Part shown: piece after piece, positions 56,945-64,000 of the stretch
Layout of the letters: the number at the start of each line of letters is the position of its first letter
Numbering within the stretch: position 1 is the first letter of the stretch
Source: an uncultured Myxococcales bacterium
Lineage (GTDB): Bacteria; Myxococcota_A; UBA9042; DTJE01
Reading direction: 5' to 3'
NCBI GenBank assembly: GCA_937975765.1
Contig: CALJUR010000120.1
Span: forward strand, 1-64,000
DNA length: 64,000 nt
Position numbers and translations under genes: made by a program
The notes under the pieces: generated by a model
The model's input: the letters and a program-made list of their open reading frames with translations, nothing else
The model's database searches: none
Told to the model about the DNA's origin: nothing

Positions 56945-57681
56945 CAGCCGGCCTCCCGGGGCAGGGCCAGGCCCAGGCGGGCGCACTCCGCGGCGACCCA
57001 GGCGTGGGCGTCGGCGGCCTTCTCGTCCAGGTAGGCGGCCACCCGATCGGGGTCGTGCCTGGGGGGCTGGCCGAACAGCAGGAACGGCAGGTAGTACAAC
57101 TCGCCCGGACGGCACTTCGGCTGCACGCCCAGGAAGCGGTCGCCCACCCGCAGGCCCATCCGGAAGCCCTCCTTCCGCAGGAAGGCGATCTCCTCGGACC
57201 GCGGGACCGCGTACACGGGGGTGCGGTACTCGATGCCGTAGCGCGCGTGGAACCCGCGGATGCGGGACAGGCTGATCGGCATCTGCTCGACCATCTCGCC
57301 CGTGGACTTCGACGAGCCGTCCGCCAGCACCCGGATGCCGTGCCGCAGGCAGTGGACCACGCTGTGGGCGTGCATCGACAGCTTGCAGCCCAGGCACCAG
57401 ACGAACCCCGAGCCCCAGCGGCGCCAGGCGTCCTCCAGGTCGTCCGCGACCAGCCGCTCGAACAGGGCCTGCACCGATCCCTGCGAGTGCTCGAAGCGGT
57501 CGCCGTACAGGCGGCGCAGTTCGGCGACACGCCTGCCGGTGCGGCCCAGCCGGTAGTGGCCGTAGCCGTTGCCCCAGGTCAGCAGGTGGACGCGGGCGAA
57601 CTCGCGGGACAGCCGGATGGCGGCGGAGGTCGAGTCGATGCCGCCCGAGAACATCAGCGCGGCCTGCGGCTGCGGGTCCAT
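56944..57681 (-). CDS. PP-loop ATP pyrophosphatase-like protein
   Basis: 245 residues. The N-terminal FSGGIDSTSAAIRL is the SGGxDS PP-loop that adenylates a substrate carboxylate, carbonyl or thiol acceptor, as in asparagine synthase, QueC or tRNA thiolases. A mid-protein CLGCKLSMHAHSVVHCLRHG and a later KCRPGELYYLPFLLFG contain Cys residues that could bind zinc or take part in chemistry. The C-terminal half has no match I can name. ATG 57681 is used because the upstream GTG start lacks a better site. It overlaps the small membrane protein gene and follows the carbamoyltransferase by 77 bp, so it probably activates an intermediate of the same pathway. Confidence 0.75.
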   Translation of the reverse strand: MDPQPQAALMFSGGIDSTSAAIRLSREFARVHLLTWGNGYGHYRLGRTGRRVAELRRLYGDRFEHSQGSVQALFERLVADDLEDAWRRWGSGFVWCLGCKLSMHAHSVVHCLRHGIRVLADGSSKSTGEMVEQMPISLSRIRGFHARYGIEYRTPVYAVPRSEEIAFLRKEGFRMGLRVGDRFLGVQPKCRPGELYYLPFLLFGQPPRHDPDRVAAYLDEKAADAHAWVAAECARLGLALPREAG

Positions 57682-57758
57682 GCGGGGTCCGTCCACGGTC
57701 GAGGAACGATACCCGGGAAGCCGGGGCGGCGCAAACGGCGGGGCGGCGGGGCCAGGCG

Positions 57759-59456
57759 TCATCGGGGCCCGGGCCCGCCCTCGACCACGAAGGGGCCCAG
57801 CGCCAGCACGTCCAGCCGGCTGGCCGCGAACGACCGCAGGGCATCGCCGGGCGTGCAGACGATCGGCTCGCCGTGCAGGTTGAACGAGGTGTTGATGATG
57901 CTGGGGATGCCGCTGCCCTCGTGCACGCGGCGCAGGATCCGGTAGTAGCCGGGGTCCGCCGCCTCGTCCACGATCTGCGGGCGTGCCGTGCCGTCCAGGT
58001 GCACCACGGCGGGCGACTGGCGGCGCATCGTCCCGGTGCAGCGGAAGGTGACGGTCATGTACCGCGCGGCGTGCGCGATGCCCGGGCCGAAGCCCTCGTA
58101 GCAGGCCCCGGCGTGCTCGGCCAGCGTCGCGGGCGCGAACGGCATGAACTCCGACCGCTGCAGCCGCCGGTTCAGCCAGTCGTTCACCGCCGGGTCGCGC
58201 GTGTGGTACAGGATGCTGCGGTGGCCCAGCGCGCGGGGACCGTACTCCATCCGGCCCGCGAAGCGCGCCACGACGCGGCCGGCCAGGATCGCGTCCGCGA
58301 CTTCCGCGTCCACGTCGGGCGAACGGCGATACCGGACGCCGGCCCGCTCCAGCGCCTGCCCGCACGCCTCCTCGCCGAACTCCGGGCCCAGGAAGACGTG
58401 CGGGATCGGCCGCGGCTGCAGCGCGACGCGGTCGGCCACGAAGCCCAGCGCGGCACCGGCGCCGATCCCCTGGTCGCTCATCGCCGGGTGCACGAACAGC
58501 CCGTCCACCTCGGGCAGTTCCCAGACCTGCTGGTTCACCAGCACGTTCGCGAAGACGCCGCCCGCCAGCACGACGTGGCGGCGGCCGGTCTCCTGCAGGC
58601 CGCGCCGCACGTAGGCGACCAGCACGTCCTCCAGCCGCTTCTGCGCGGCGGCCGCGACGTCCTCGGCGGAGTACCGGGCCAGGTCCGCGAACAGGCCGGT
58701 CCGGCGGTTCTTCGACCACAGCGGGGGCAGCCGGAAGTCGGTGCCGTCGGCGGTCAGCGCGAACAACTTCTCCATCACGGGGTAGGCCCGGCGCCAGTCC
58801 CCCCGGGCCGCCAGCCCGGTGACCTTGCCGGCCATCAGCACGTGGAAGCCCAGGAACTGCGAGATCTCGCCGTAGAACTGGCCCGGCGACGCGATGGCGT
58901 CGGACCCCCACAGCGGAACGCAGCGGCCGTCGTGGCAGTCGAACACCCGCGCCGCGAAGCCGTCGCCCAGGTTGTCCACCGACACCGCCAGCGCCGTCGG
59001 GAAGGAGGACGTGAGGTACGCGGTCCAGGCGTGCGCGGTGTGGTGGTCGACCAGCGGCACGGCCCGGCGGAAGCGGCGGGCCAGGGAGTGCCGGCAGACC
59101 GCCTCGGCCAGCCGGGCGCCGCGGGAGTCGCCCTTCGCGAATCCCGCCTGGAGGGTCAGCCACGCCTTGTGCGGGACGCCGAACAGGTCGTGCTCGCCGC
59201 CGACCATCAGGTGCCCGCCGGGCAGCCGGGGCAGGAAGTGGGTGCGGTTGCCGGCGACCACGGCGTCCAGGCCGTCCATCGTCACGCCGGCCAGGTCCAG
59301 CACCGCCTGCACGCTGCGCGACGGGAAGCCGCCCTGGAACTTCTCGCGGGTCAGGCGCTCCTCGGCGACGGCGGCCACGATCTCGCCGCCCCGCACCACC
59401 GCGGCGTTCGCGTTGGTGTCCTCGTGGATGCCCAGGACCAGCGGCTCAACGCGCAT
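57759..59456 (-). CDS. NodU/CmcH-family carbamoyltransferase
   Basis: 565 residues, full length for the family. The N-terminal Kae1-like half has LVLGIHEDTNANAAVVRGGE, VAEERLTREKFQGGFPSR, LVDHHTAHAWTAYLTS and VSVDNLGDGFAARV. The middle shows VVLAGGVFANVLVNQQV and FVHPAMSDQGIGAGAALGF. The C-terminal YrdC-like half contains RMEYGPRALGHRSILYHT and STSFNLHGEP-like INTSFNLHGEPIVC. The enzyme transfers a carbamoyl group from carbamoyl phosphate through a carbamoyl-adenylate to a hydroxyl, often of a sugar or natural product. It overlaps a small membrane protein gene by 11 bp. Confidence 0.93.
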   Translation of the reverse strand: MRVEPLVLGIHEDTNANAAVVRGGEIVAAVAEERLTREKFQGGFPSRSVQAVLDLAGVTMDGLDAVVAGNRTHFLPRLPGGHLMVGGEHDLFGVPHKAWLTLQAGFAKGDSRGARLAEAVCRHSLARRFRRAVPLVDHHTAHAWTAYLTSSFPTALAVSVDNLGDGFAARVFDCHDGRCVPLWGSDAIASPGQFYGEISQFLGFHVLMAGKVTGLAARGDWRRAYPVMEKLFALTADGTDFRLPPLWSKNRRTGLFADLARYSAEDVAAAAQKRLEDVLVAYVRRGLQETGRRHVVLAGGVFANVLVNQQVWELPEVDGLFVHPAMSDQGIGAGAALGFVADRVALQPRPIPHVFLGPEFGEEACGQALERAGVRYRRSPDVDAEVADAILAGRVVARFAGRMEYGPRALGHRSILYHTRDPAVNDWLNRRLQRSEFMPFAPATLAEHAGACYEGFGPGIAHAARYMTVTFRCTGTMRRQSPAVVHLDGTARPQIVDEAADPGYYRILRRVHEGSGIPSIINTSFNLHGEPIVCTPGDALRSFAASRLDVLALGPFVVEGGPGPR

Positions 59457-59733
59457 GGGCCCGCCTCCATCGCCACCACAGCATCGGCACGAGGATCGCG
59501 TCCAGCAAGGTCGCGCAGCCGATCACCACCGGGACGGTCACGCTGGTCCGCAGCAGCCAGGCGGCGCAGAACGCGCACATCGGCACCGCCAGCACCCCGA
59601 GGACGAAGCCGACGGCCAGGCGCCATGACCAGGTCCACGCGGGGTTCGCCAGCGAGGCCAGCAGCACCCCCGGCAGCCACAGCCCGTAGGCGACACCCAG
59701 CACCCGCAGCAGCAGGATCCCGGCCTCCTCCAT
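59446..59733 (-). CDS. Small membrane protein between radical-SAM and carbamoyltransferase genes
   Basis: 95 residues with three hydrophobic helices (ILLLRVLGVAYGLWLPGVLL, LAVGFVLGVLAVPMCAFCAA, VTVPVVIGCATLLDAILVPM) and a basic end (RWRRAHAR). It overlaps the carbamoyltransferase start by 11 bp and follows the radical-SAM stop by 1 bp, so it is part of that operon. No family is recognised. Confidence 0.68.
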   Translation of the reverse strand: MEEAGILLLRVLGVAYGLWLPGVLLASLANPAWTWSWRLAVGFVLGVLAVPMCAFCAAWLLRTSVTVPVVIGCATLLDAILVPMLWWRWRRAHAR

Positions 59734-59734
59734 G

Positions 59735-61168
59735 TCAGCGTCCCCCCCGATCGCCCAGCGTCGCGGCCAGCCCGCGCGCGGCCGTCCGAAGCAGCGGCCA
59801 GGGCCGCGCCGTGCCGTTCGCGACCATGCGCGCCAGCTTGAAGGCGGTGCGCGGCCGCAGGTAGAAGCGTCGCACGAACGAACGGTACAGCGCGCGGGCC
59901 TCGCCGGGTGCCAGGCTGCCGTGCTGCAGCACCACGTCGTTCAGGAAACTGTAACGGGACCAGTCGCGTTCCGCGATCCAGCCCTTCTCCTCGGCCAGGT
60001 CCCGCAGCGGGGTGCCGGGGTACGGCGTCAGGAAGGACACCTGCAGGTAGTCCGGGTCGGCCCGACGCAGCAGGTCGAAGGTGCGCCCGATGTCGGCCGC
60101 GGTCTCGCCCGGGATGTTCAGGATCGCGAAGCCCATCGTGGACAGGCCGGCCTCCCGGGCGGCCCGGAAGGCGGCGATCACCCGGTCGTCGTCCAGGCCC
60201 TTGCGCAGGAAGGCGCGGCCGGTGTCGTTGCCGCTCTCCACGCCCAGTTCGACCCGGACGCAGCCCCCGGCACGCATGCGCGACAGCAGGGACCGGTCCA
60301 CCAGGTCGGCCCGGGTCAGGCAGATCCAGCGGACCTTCCGGTGCAGGCCGCGCCGCTGCATGGCATCGACGAAGGCGTTCACCCAGTCCGCGCGCGTCGA
60401 GAAGGTGTCGTCCAGGAACGAGAAGAAGCGCGTGCCGTGCCGTTCGTACACGCCGGCCATCTCGGCGACGACGGCCTCCGGCGACCGGAAGCGGACGCGG
60501 CGGCCGAACATCGCGGGGACGGCGCAGTAGATGCAGGGGTACGGGCAGCCGCGCATCGCCAGCAGCGTGGAGAAGGAGTCCGAGTCCGGGCAGCGGTAGC
60601 GGGGCATCGGCAGCAGGTCCCGGGCCGGTTCCGGCAGGGCGTCCAGATCCTCGATGGGGGGTGCGATGCCGGTATCGACGAGGATGCCGTCGGGGCCGCG
60701 GAAGGCGACCCCCGGCAGGTCCCGCAGGGCGGACGGGTCCGGGGGCCCCTCCAGCCGCTCCAGAACCCGCGGCAGGGTGCGCTCGGCCTCGCCCCGGGCG
60801 ACCAGGTCGAACGCGCGATGGTCCGACAGGGTGGCGGCCGGCAGGGCGGTCGCGTGCGGGCCGCCGACCAGCACGGGGACGCCGGGCAGCGGGCCCTTCA
60901 GCGCGGCGGCGATCCGCCCGGCCAGCCCGATCGTCGGGGTGGTCGCGGTGACCCCGACGACGGTCGGTGCGTATGCCGCGGCGCGACGCGCGATCTCGTC
61001 CGGTGCCAGGCCCAGGGCGTTCGCGTCCAGGATCGAGACCTGGTGGCCGGCGTCGCGGGCGACGGCGGCCAGGTAGGCCAGGCCCAGCGGCGGCCCGACG
61101 GAGGTCTGCGCGATGCGCTGGACGCGGCGCTGGAACGACGGGTTCACCAGCAGCAGGCGATGGGCCAT
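59735..61168 (-). CDS. B12-binding-domain radical-SAM protein
   Basis: 477 residues from ATG 61168. The cobalamin domain is clear: TSVGPPLGLAYLAAVARDAG, SILDANALGLAPDE, VGVTATTPTIGLAGR, VGGPHATALPAAT, LVARGEAERTL. The radical-SAM motif is AMRGCPYPCIYC near residue 204, with FFSFLDDTFSTRADWV, ELGVESGNDTGRAFLRKG and ILNIPGETAADI after it. It is the first gene of a unit ending at 56696 that includes the carbamoyltransferase and the PP-loop protein, so its product is probably an intermediate of the same molecule. Confidence 0.92.
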   Translation of the reverse strand: MAHRLLLVNPSFQRRVQRIAQTSVGPPLGLAYLAAVARDAGHQVSILDANALGLAPDEIARRAAAYAPTVVGVTATTPTIGLAGRIAAALKGPLPGVPVLVGGPHATALPAATLSDHRAFDLVARGEAERTLPRVLERLEGPPDPSALRDLPGVAFRGPDGILVDTGIAPPIEDLDALPEPARDLLPMPRYRCPDSDSFSTLLAMRGCPYPCIYCAVPAMFGRRVRFRSPEAVVAEMAGVYERHGTRFFSFLDDTFSTRADWVNAFVDAMQRRGLHRKVRWICLTRADLVDRSLLSRMRAGGCVRVELGVESGNDTGRAFLRKGLDDDRVIAAFRAAREAGLSTMGFAILNIPGETAADIGRTFDLLRRADPDYLQVSFLTPYPGTPLRDLAEEKGWIAERDWSRYSFLNDVVLQHGSLAPGEARALYRSFVRRFYLRPRTAFKLARMVANGTARPWPLLRTAARGLAATLGDRGGR

Positions 61169-61190
61169 TCCGCGCTCCCGGGACCGCGAA

Positions 61191-61220
61191 ACGCTAGCAC
61201 AGGAGCGAGGCAGCGTACAA
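61191..61220 (-). promoter_or_regulatory. Promoter of the radical-SAM/carbamoyltransferase operon
   Basis: Minus strand: TTGTAC (61220-61215), 18 bp, TAGCGT (61196-61191), 23 bp before ATG 61168. Confidence 0.5.
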
Positions 61221-61231
61221 TCGAGAGGCCT

Positions 61232-61261
61232 TTGGCGGCCCCGCGATGCGGTTGCTATACT
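61232..61261 (+). promoter_or_regulatory. Promoter of the toroid/GT2/carbamoyltransferase operon
   Basis: TTGGCG (61232-61237), 18 bp, TATACT (61256-61261). Confidence 0.55.
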
Positions 61262-61295
61262 GCAACGCCCCCGGTCACCCACGGGAGATCCTGGC

Positions 61296-62255
61296 ATGCG
61301 TCCAGCCTCGTCCAGCGTCCCCCGCGGCTGCCCCGACCGGGACCGGCTGCGGGCCTGGCTGTGCGGGGCCGACGTGGTCGCTGCGGACGGCGCCGTGGCG
61401 TCGTGGTCGAATCCGCGGCATCCCGGGTTCCCGTATCCCGAGGCGGCGGGGATCTGGCTGGCGTGGGCCGCCTGGCGGAAGGCGCGCGGCGACGGGGCGC
61501 CCGACGCGGTGCTGGCGGCGCGGGTCTCGGCCCGGCTGGGCGCGGACCTGGCGGCGGGACGCGGCGTCGGGAAGGCCGGAAGGACCTGCCTGTTCGACAC
61601 GTGCGTGGCGCTGCATGGCCTGGTGCAGGCCGGCGCGGGGGGGTACGCGGCGCCGGCGCCCGAAGCGGTGCGCGGGGCTCTCCTGGCCATCGGGTCGTTC
61701 CTGGAACGGGGCGTCGCGACGGACCCTCCCGGGAACGGCCCGGCGCGCTGGTCCGAGCGGCTGGGACCGTTCCAGCGACGGGCGGCGGGGCTGCTGCGGC
61801 GGGCCGCGCGGGGCGCGGGCGGGACCGAGGCGGAAACGCTGGCGTCGCGGCTGGAGGCGGCGGTGGAGGAACCCCCGGCGGGCGCGCCCCGGTACGTGCA
61901 TGCCTTCTGCTACGGGCTGGAAGGGGCGGCGATGGCCGGGGAGGGCGCGGCGCTGCGGGCCGGTGGCGATCGGCTGGCCGCGCTGCAGCGGGACGACGGG
62001 GGCCTCCCGGCCTGGGACGACGGCAGCGGGCCCGGGCGGTCGGACGCGACGGCCCAGGCCGTCCGGCTGTGGCGGCTGGTGCCGGGCCGGTTCGACGGCC
62101 CCGTCCGGAAGGCGCTGGATTTCCTGGCGGGCCTGCAGGCGCCGGAGGGGGGCCTGAGGTACGAGACCGGGTGCGACGACCTGCCGACCTGGGCGGCGTG
62201 CTTCGCCGACCAGGCCGCGGCGCCGGGCGGGCCGGTCCCGGTGATCTGGACCTGA
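61296..62255 (+). CDS. Alpha/alpha-toroid (terpenoid-cyclase-like fold) protein, function unknown
   Basis: 319 residues, mainly helical. Repeats of an L(x3)Q(x4)GG type appear: RLAALQRDDGGLPAWDDG and DFLAGLQAPEGGLRYETG, plus a helix pairing DATAQAVRLWRLV and LPTWAACFADQA. This is the pattern of prenyltransferase/squalene-cyclase-type alpha-alpha barrels. The DxDD motif of squalene cyclases is not seen, so catalysis as a cyclase is unlikely and a sugar- or lipid-binding role is possible. GGGAG at 61283-61287 supports ATG 61296. It is followed by a GT2 glycosyltransferase 12 bp later and then a carbamoyltransferase. Confidence 0.7.
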   Translation: MRPASSSVPRGCPDRDRLRAWLCGADVVAADGAVASWSNPRHPGFPYPEAAGIWLAWAAWRKARGDGAPDAVLAARVSARLGADLAAGRGVGKAGRTCLFDTCVALHGLVQAGAGGYAAPAPEAVRGALLAIGSFLERGVATDPPGNGPARWSERLGPFQRRAAGLLRRAARGAGGTEAETLASRLEAAVEEPPAGAPRYVHAFCYGLEGAAMAGEGAALRAGGDRLAALQRDDGGLPAWDDGSGPGRSDATAQAVRLWRLVPGRFDGPVRKALDFLAGLQAPEGGLRYETGCDDLPTWAACFADQAAAPGGPVPVIWT

Positions 62256-62267
62256 AGCGGAGCGGCG

Positions 62268-62945
62268 ATGGACCTGGACGTGATCATCCCGTGCCACGAC
62301 GAGGCTGCGACCATCGGGGACGTCGTGCGCCGCTGCCGGCAGGCGCTGGCAGCCGTGCCGCACGGGGTGCTGGTGGTGGACGACGGGTCGTCGGACGGCA
62401 CGGCGGAGGCGGCGGAGGCGGGCGGGGCGCGGGTGCTGCGCCTGTCGCCGAACCGGGGCAAGGGCGCGGCGCTGATGGCCGGCGTCCGGCAGACGCGGGC
62501 GCCGCTGGTGCTGTTCCTGGACGGGGACGGCCAGGACGACCCGGCGGACCTGCCCCGGCTGCTTGCCGCCATGCGGCCCGGCGTGGACCTGGTGATCGGA
62601 TCGCGGTTCCTGGGCACGCTGCACTGCGGGGCGATCCACCCGCTGAACCGGCGGGCGAACCTCGCATTCTCCCGCCTGATCTCGGTGCTGTTCGGCCGGC
62701 GGATCACGGACAGCCAGGCGGGGGTGCGGCTGGTGCGCCGGGCCGCCCTGGAGGGCATCCCGGTCCGGGCGCGGGAGTACGACGTCGAGACCGAGGTGCT
62801 GCTGAAGGGGCTGAAGGCGGGCTGGGGCGTGGTCGAGGTGCCCGTCTCGCGCCACCCGCGGCGCGCGTCGGCGACGGGCTTCCGGCGCGTGCGCCACGGC
62901 AGCCTGATCCTGTGGACCATCCTGCGGGAGCGTTGGCGACGATGA
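62268..62945 (+). CDS. Family 2 glycosyltransferase (polyprenyl-phosphate sugar synthase type)
   Basis: 225 residues. LDVIIPCHDEAATIGDVVRR, VVDDGSSDGTAEA, NRGKGAALMAGVRQ and LDGDGQDDPADLPRL (the DGD metal motif, then QDD) are classic GT2 segments, and VIGSRFLG with DSQAGVRLVRR closes the catalytic domain. No C-terminal helix is evident, so it is a cytosolic or peripheral enzyme that may charge a polyprenyl phosphate for the GT39-type enzymes elsewhere in this window. The stop overlaps the next start (ATGA). Confidence 0.9.
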   Translation: MDLDVIIPCHDEAATIGDVVRRCRQALAAVPHGVLVVDDGSSDGTAEAAEAGGARVLRLSPNRGKGAALMAGVRQTRAPLVLFLDGDGQDDPADLPRLLAAMRPGVDLVIGSRFLGTLHCGAIHPLNRRANLAFSRLISVLFGRRITDSQAGVRLVRRAALEGIPVRAREYDVETEVLLKGLKAGWGVVEVPVSRHPRRASATGFRRVRHGSLILWTILRERWRR

Positions 62946-64000
62946 GCCGGGACGGCACGGACGGGGCCCGGGTCGTGCTGGGCCTGTGGGACGGGCACGA
63001 CGCGGGCGCGGCGCTGGTCGCGGACGGCCGGCTGGCGTTCGCGCTGTCCGAGGAGCGGCCGTCGCGGCGCAAGAGGTATTCCGGCTTCCCGACGCTGGCG
63101 CTGGCGCGGGCGCTGGAATGGGCCGGCGGGCATGGCCTGCGGGTGACCGACGTCGCCGTCGCCGGCGCGTCGGGTCGCGCCCCGCTGCGGCTGCTGGAAC
63201 CGTGGTACGCGGCCTCCGACCCGTTCCGCGACCCGCTGGACGTCGCCGGAACCGCCGCCCGGTCGTACGAGAACGGCGTCGCCCGGCTGCCGCTGGCCCG
63301 CGACGCGGAGCGCGCCGCCGGTCTCCTGGCCCTGCGCCTGCGCCTGCGCCCCCTGCTTCCCGGCCCGTTCCGGCTGCACGCGGTGTCGCACCACGACGCG
63401 CACGCCTTCTCGGCGCTGCTGGCGGCCCCTGCCCCGGGCGCCCGGGTCCTGACCTGGGACGCGTACGGCGAGGGGGTGGCTGCAACGTTGCGGGACGCCG
63501 CGACTCCGGACCGGGCCGACGCCGTGCTGCCGCCGCGCGCCGCGCTGGCCTTCCTCTACGGCGCGGTGACGCTGGCGCTGGGGTTCGCCGAGGGGGACGA
63601 GGGCAAGGTGATGGGGCTGGCCGCCCGCGGGGACCCCGACCGCCTGCGGGGCCGCTTCGACGTGCTGTTCGCGGCGGACCCGGCCTCGCCGTGGCTGCGC
63701 AGCCCGCTGTCGCGCCCCGCGGTGTCGCGGCTGGTCGAAGGGGCCTCCCGCGAGGACGTCGCGGCGGCACTGCAGCAGGCCGTCCAGTCCCGCCTGCTGG
63801 GCTGGCTGGCGGCGCGCCTGGGGCCGGCCCCTGCCCCGCGTCCCCTGCTGCTGGCCGGCGGCCTGTTCGCCAACATCCGGCTGAACCAGGTGCTGGCGCA
63901 GTCCCCCGGCGTCGAAGGCGTGGCGGTCTTCCCGGCGATGGGGGACGGCGGGCTGGCGGCCGGCGCCGCGAACGCCGCCTGGTGGCGGGCGTACGGCGCA
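62942..64000 (+). CDS. Second NodU-family carbamoyltransferase, cut by the right window edge
   Basis: At least 353 residues; the frame is open at the edge. N-terminal Kae1-like signatures are VVLGLWDGHDAGAALVADG, LSEERPSRRKRYSGFP, LHAVSHHDAHAFSALLAA, FAEGDEGKVMGLAARGD and LLLAGGLFANIRLNQ, then VFPAMGDGGLAAGAA. It is diverged from the copy at 57759: a SEERPSRRKR loop replaces AEERLTREKF. The C-terminal YrdC-like half is outside the window. ATG 62942 overlaps the GT2 stop by 4 bp, so it is translationally coupled. It probably carbamoylates the glycan made by the GT2 system. Confidence 0.9.
   Translation, partial: MSRDGTDGARVVLGLWDGHDAGAALVADGRLAFALSEERPSRRKRYSGFPTLALARALEWAGGHGLRVTDVAVAGASGRAPLRLLEPWYAASDPFRDPLDVAGTAARSYENGVARLPLARDAERAAGLLALRLRLRPLLPGPFRLHAVSHHDAHAFSALLAAPAPGARVLTWDAYGEGVAATLRDAATPDRADAVLPPRAALAFLYGAVTLALGFAEGDEGKVMGLAARGDPDRLRGRFDVLFAADPASPWLRSPLSRPAVSRLVEGASREDVAAALQQAVQSRLLGWLAARLGPAPAPRPLLLAGGLFANIRLNQVLAQSPGVEGVAVFPAMGDGGLAAGAANAAWWRAYGA

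Noticed and set aside
24143..64000. RiPP (modified peptide) gene cluster
   Set aside because: Many radical-SAM genes suggested it, but no short precursor-peptide gene, RRE-like protein or peptide exporter was seen.
1..64000. CRISPR arrays, tRNA or rRNA genes
   Set aside because: No regularly spaced direct repeats and no cloverleaf or ribosomal RNA signatures were noticed on either strand.

Overview
The window is uniformly GC-rich (about 70% by eye) and densely packed, with many 4-bp ATGA/GTGA stop-start overlaps. PEGA/TPR proteins, a Ser/Thr kinase, formylglycine-generating-enzyme (FGE)-fold lipoproteins with cysteine-rich stalks and CGDGxC-type repeats point to a Myxococcota-like ('deltaproteobacterial') bacterium. 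The large number of radical-SAM and other Fe-S enzymes suggests low-oxygen metabolism. Taxonomy is inferred from gene content only. No tRNA, rRNA or CRISPR array was seen.

Region 1 (1-8.5 kb): the end of an APC amino-acid permease, an FGE-fold protein, a spermidine synthase, a Ser/Thr kinase, a single-chain HipA/YjjJ-like kinase, and a PEGA/TPR protein translationally coupled to an FGE-fold lipoprotein.

Region 2 (6.9-10.8 kb) is the clearest special system: a complete diversity-generating retroelement (DGR). The lipoprotein gene ends in a variable repeat (VR, 8402-8528). It is followed by an HRDC-domain gene, an Avd gene, a reverse transcriptase (YMDD, LPIGNLTSQ) and the template repeat (TR, 10638-10764). 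TR and VR align without gaps over 127 bp with 18 mismatches. Sixteen fall on TR adenines; the other two are G-to-T changes at the first base of GAC codons.

Region 3 (11-24 kb): an AbrB-type antitoxin-like gene, a DUF4143-type ATPase, a VapBC pair, a secreted trypsin-like protease, a hybrid histidine kinase, two ADP-glucose pyrophosphorylase-like proteins, alanine dehydrogenase, DNA polymerase III delta' and a Wzc-type tyrosine kinase. A short palindromic element at 23995-24145 supplies the stop codons of both flanking convergent genes; a half copy lies at 19337.

Region 4 (24-64 kb) is an unusual concentration of oxygen-sensitive chemistry: six B12-type radical-SAM proteins, four other radical-SAM proteins (one resembling the tetraether-synthase/COG1964 group, one AmmeMemoRadiSam-like), four peptidase-U32-like proteins (one fused to a methyltransferase, one with a UbiV-like cysteine spacing), a NapH-NapG-like Fe-S membrane fusion, a UbiA-type prenyltransferase, three glycosyltransferases, an LPG-synthase-type flippase, an ECF sigma/anti-sigma operon that also holds a B12 radical-SAM gene, and two NodU-type carbamoyltransferases with a PP-loop ATPase and small membrane proteins. 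Two paralogous membrane-anchored proteins of unknown function (37704-38633 and 54319-55107) each sit directly beside U32 genes. I infer an anaerobic lipid, quinone or glycan-modification locus whose product cannot be named from sequence alone.
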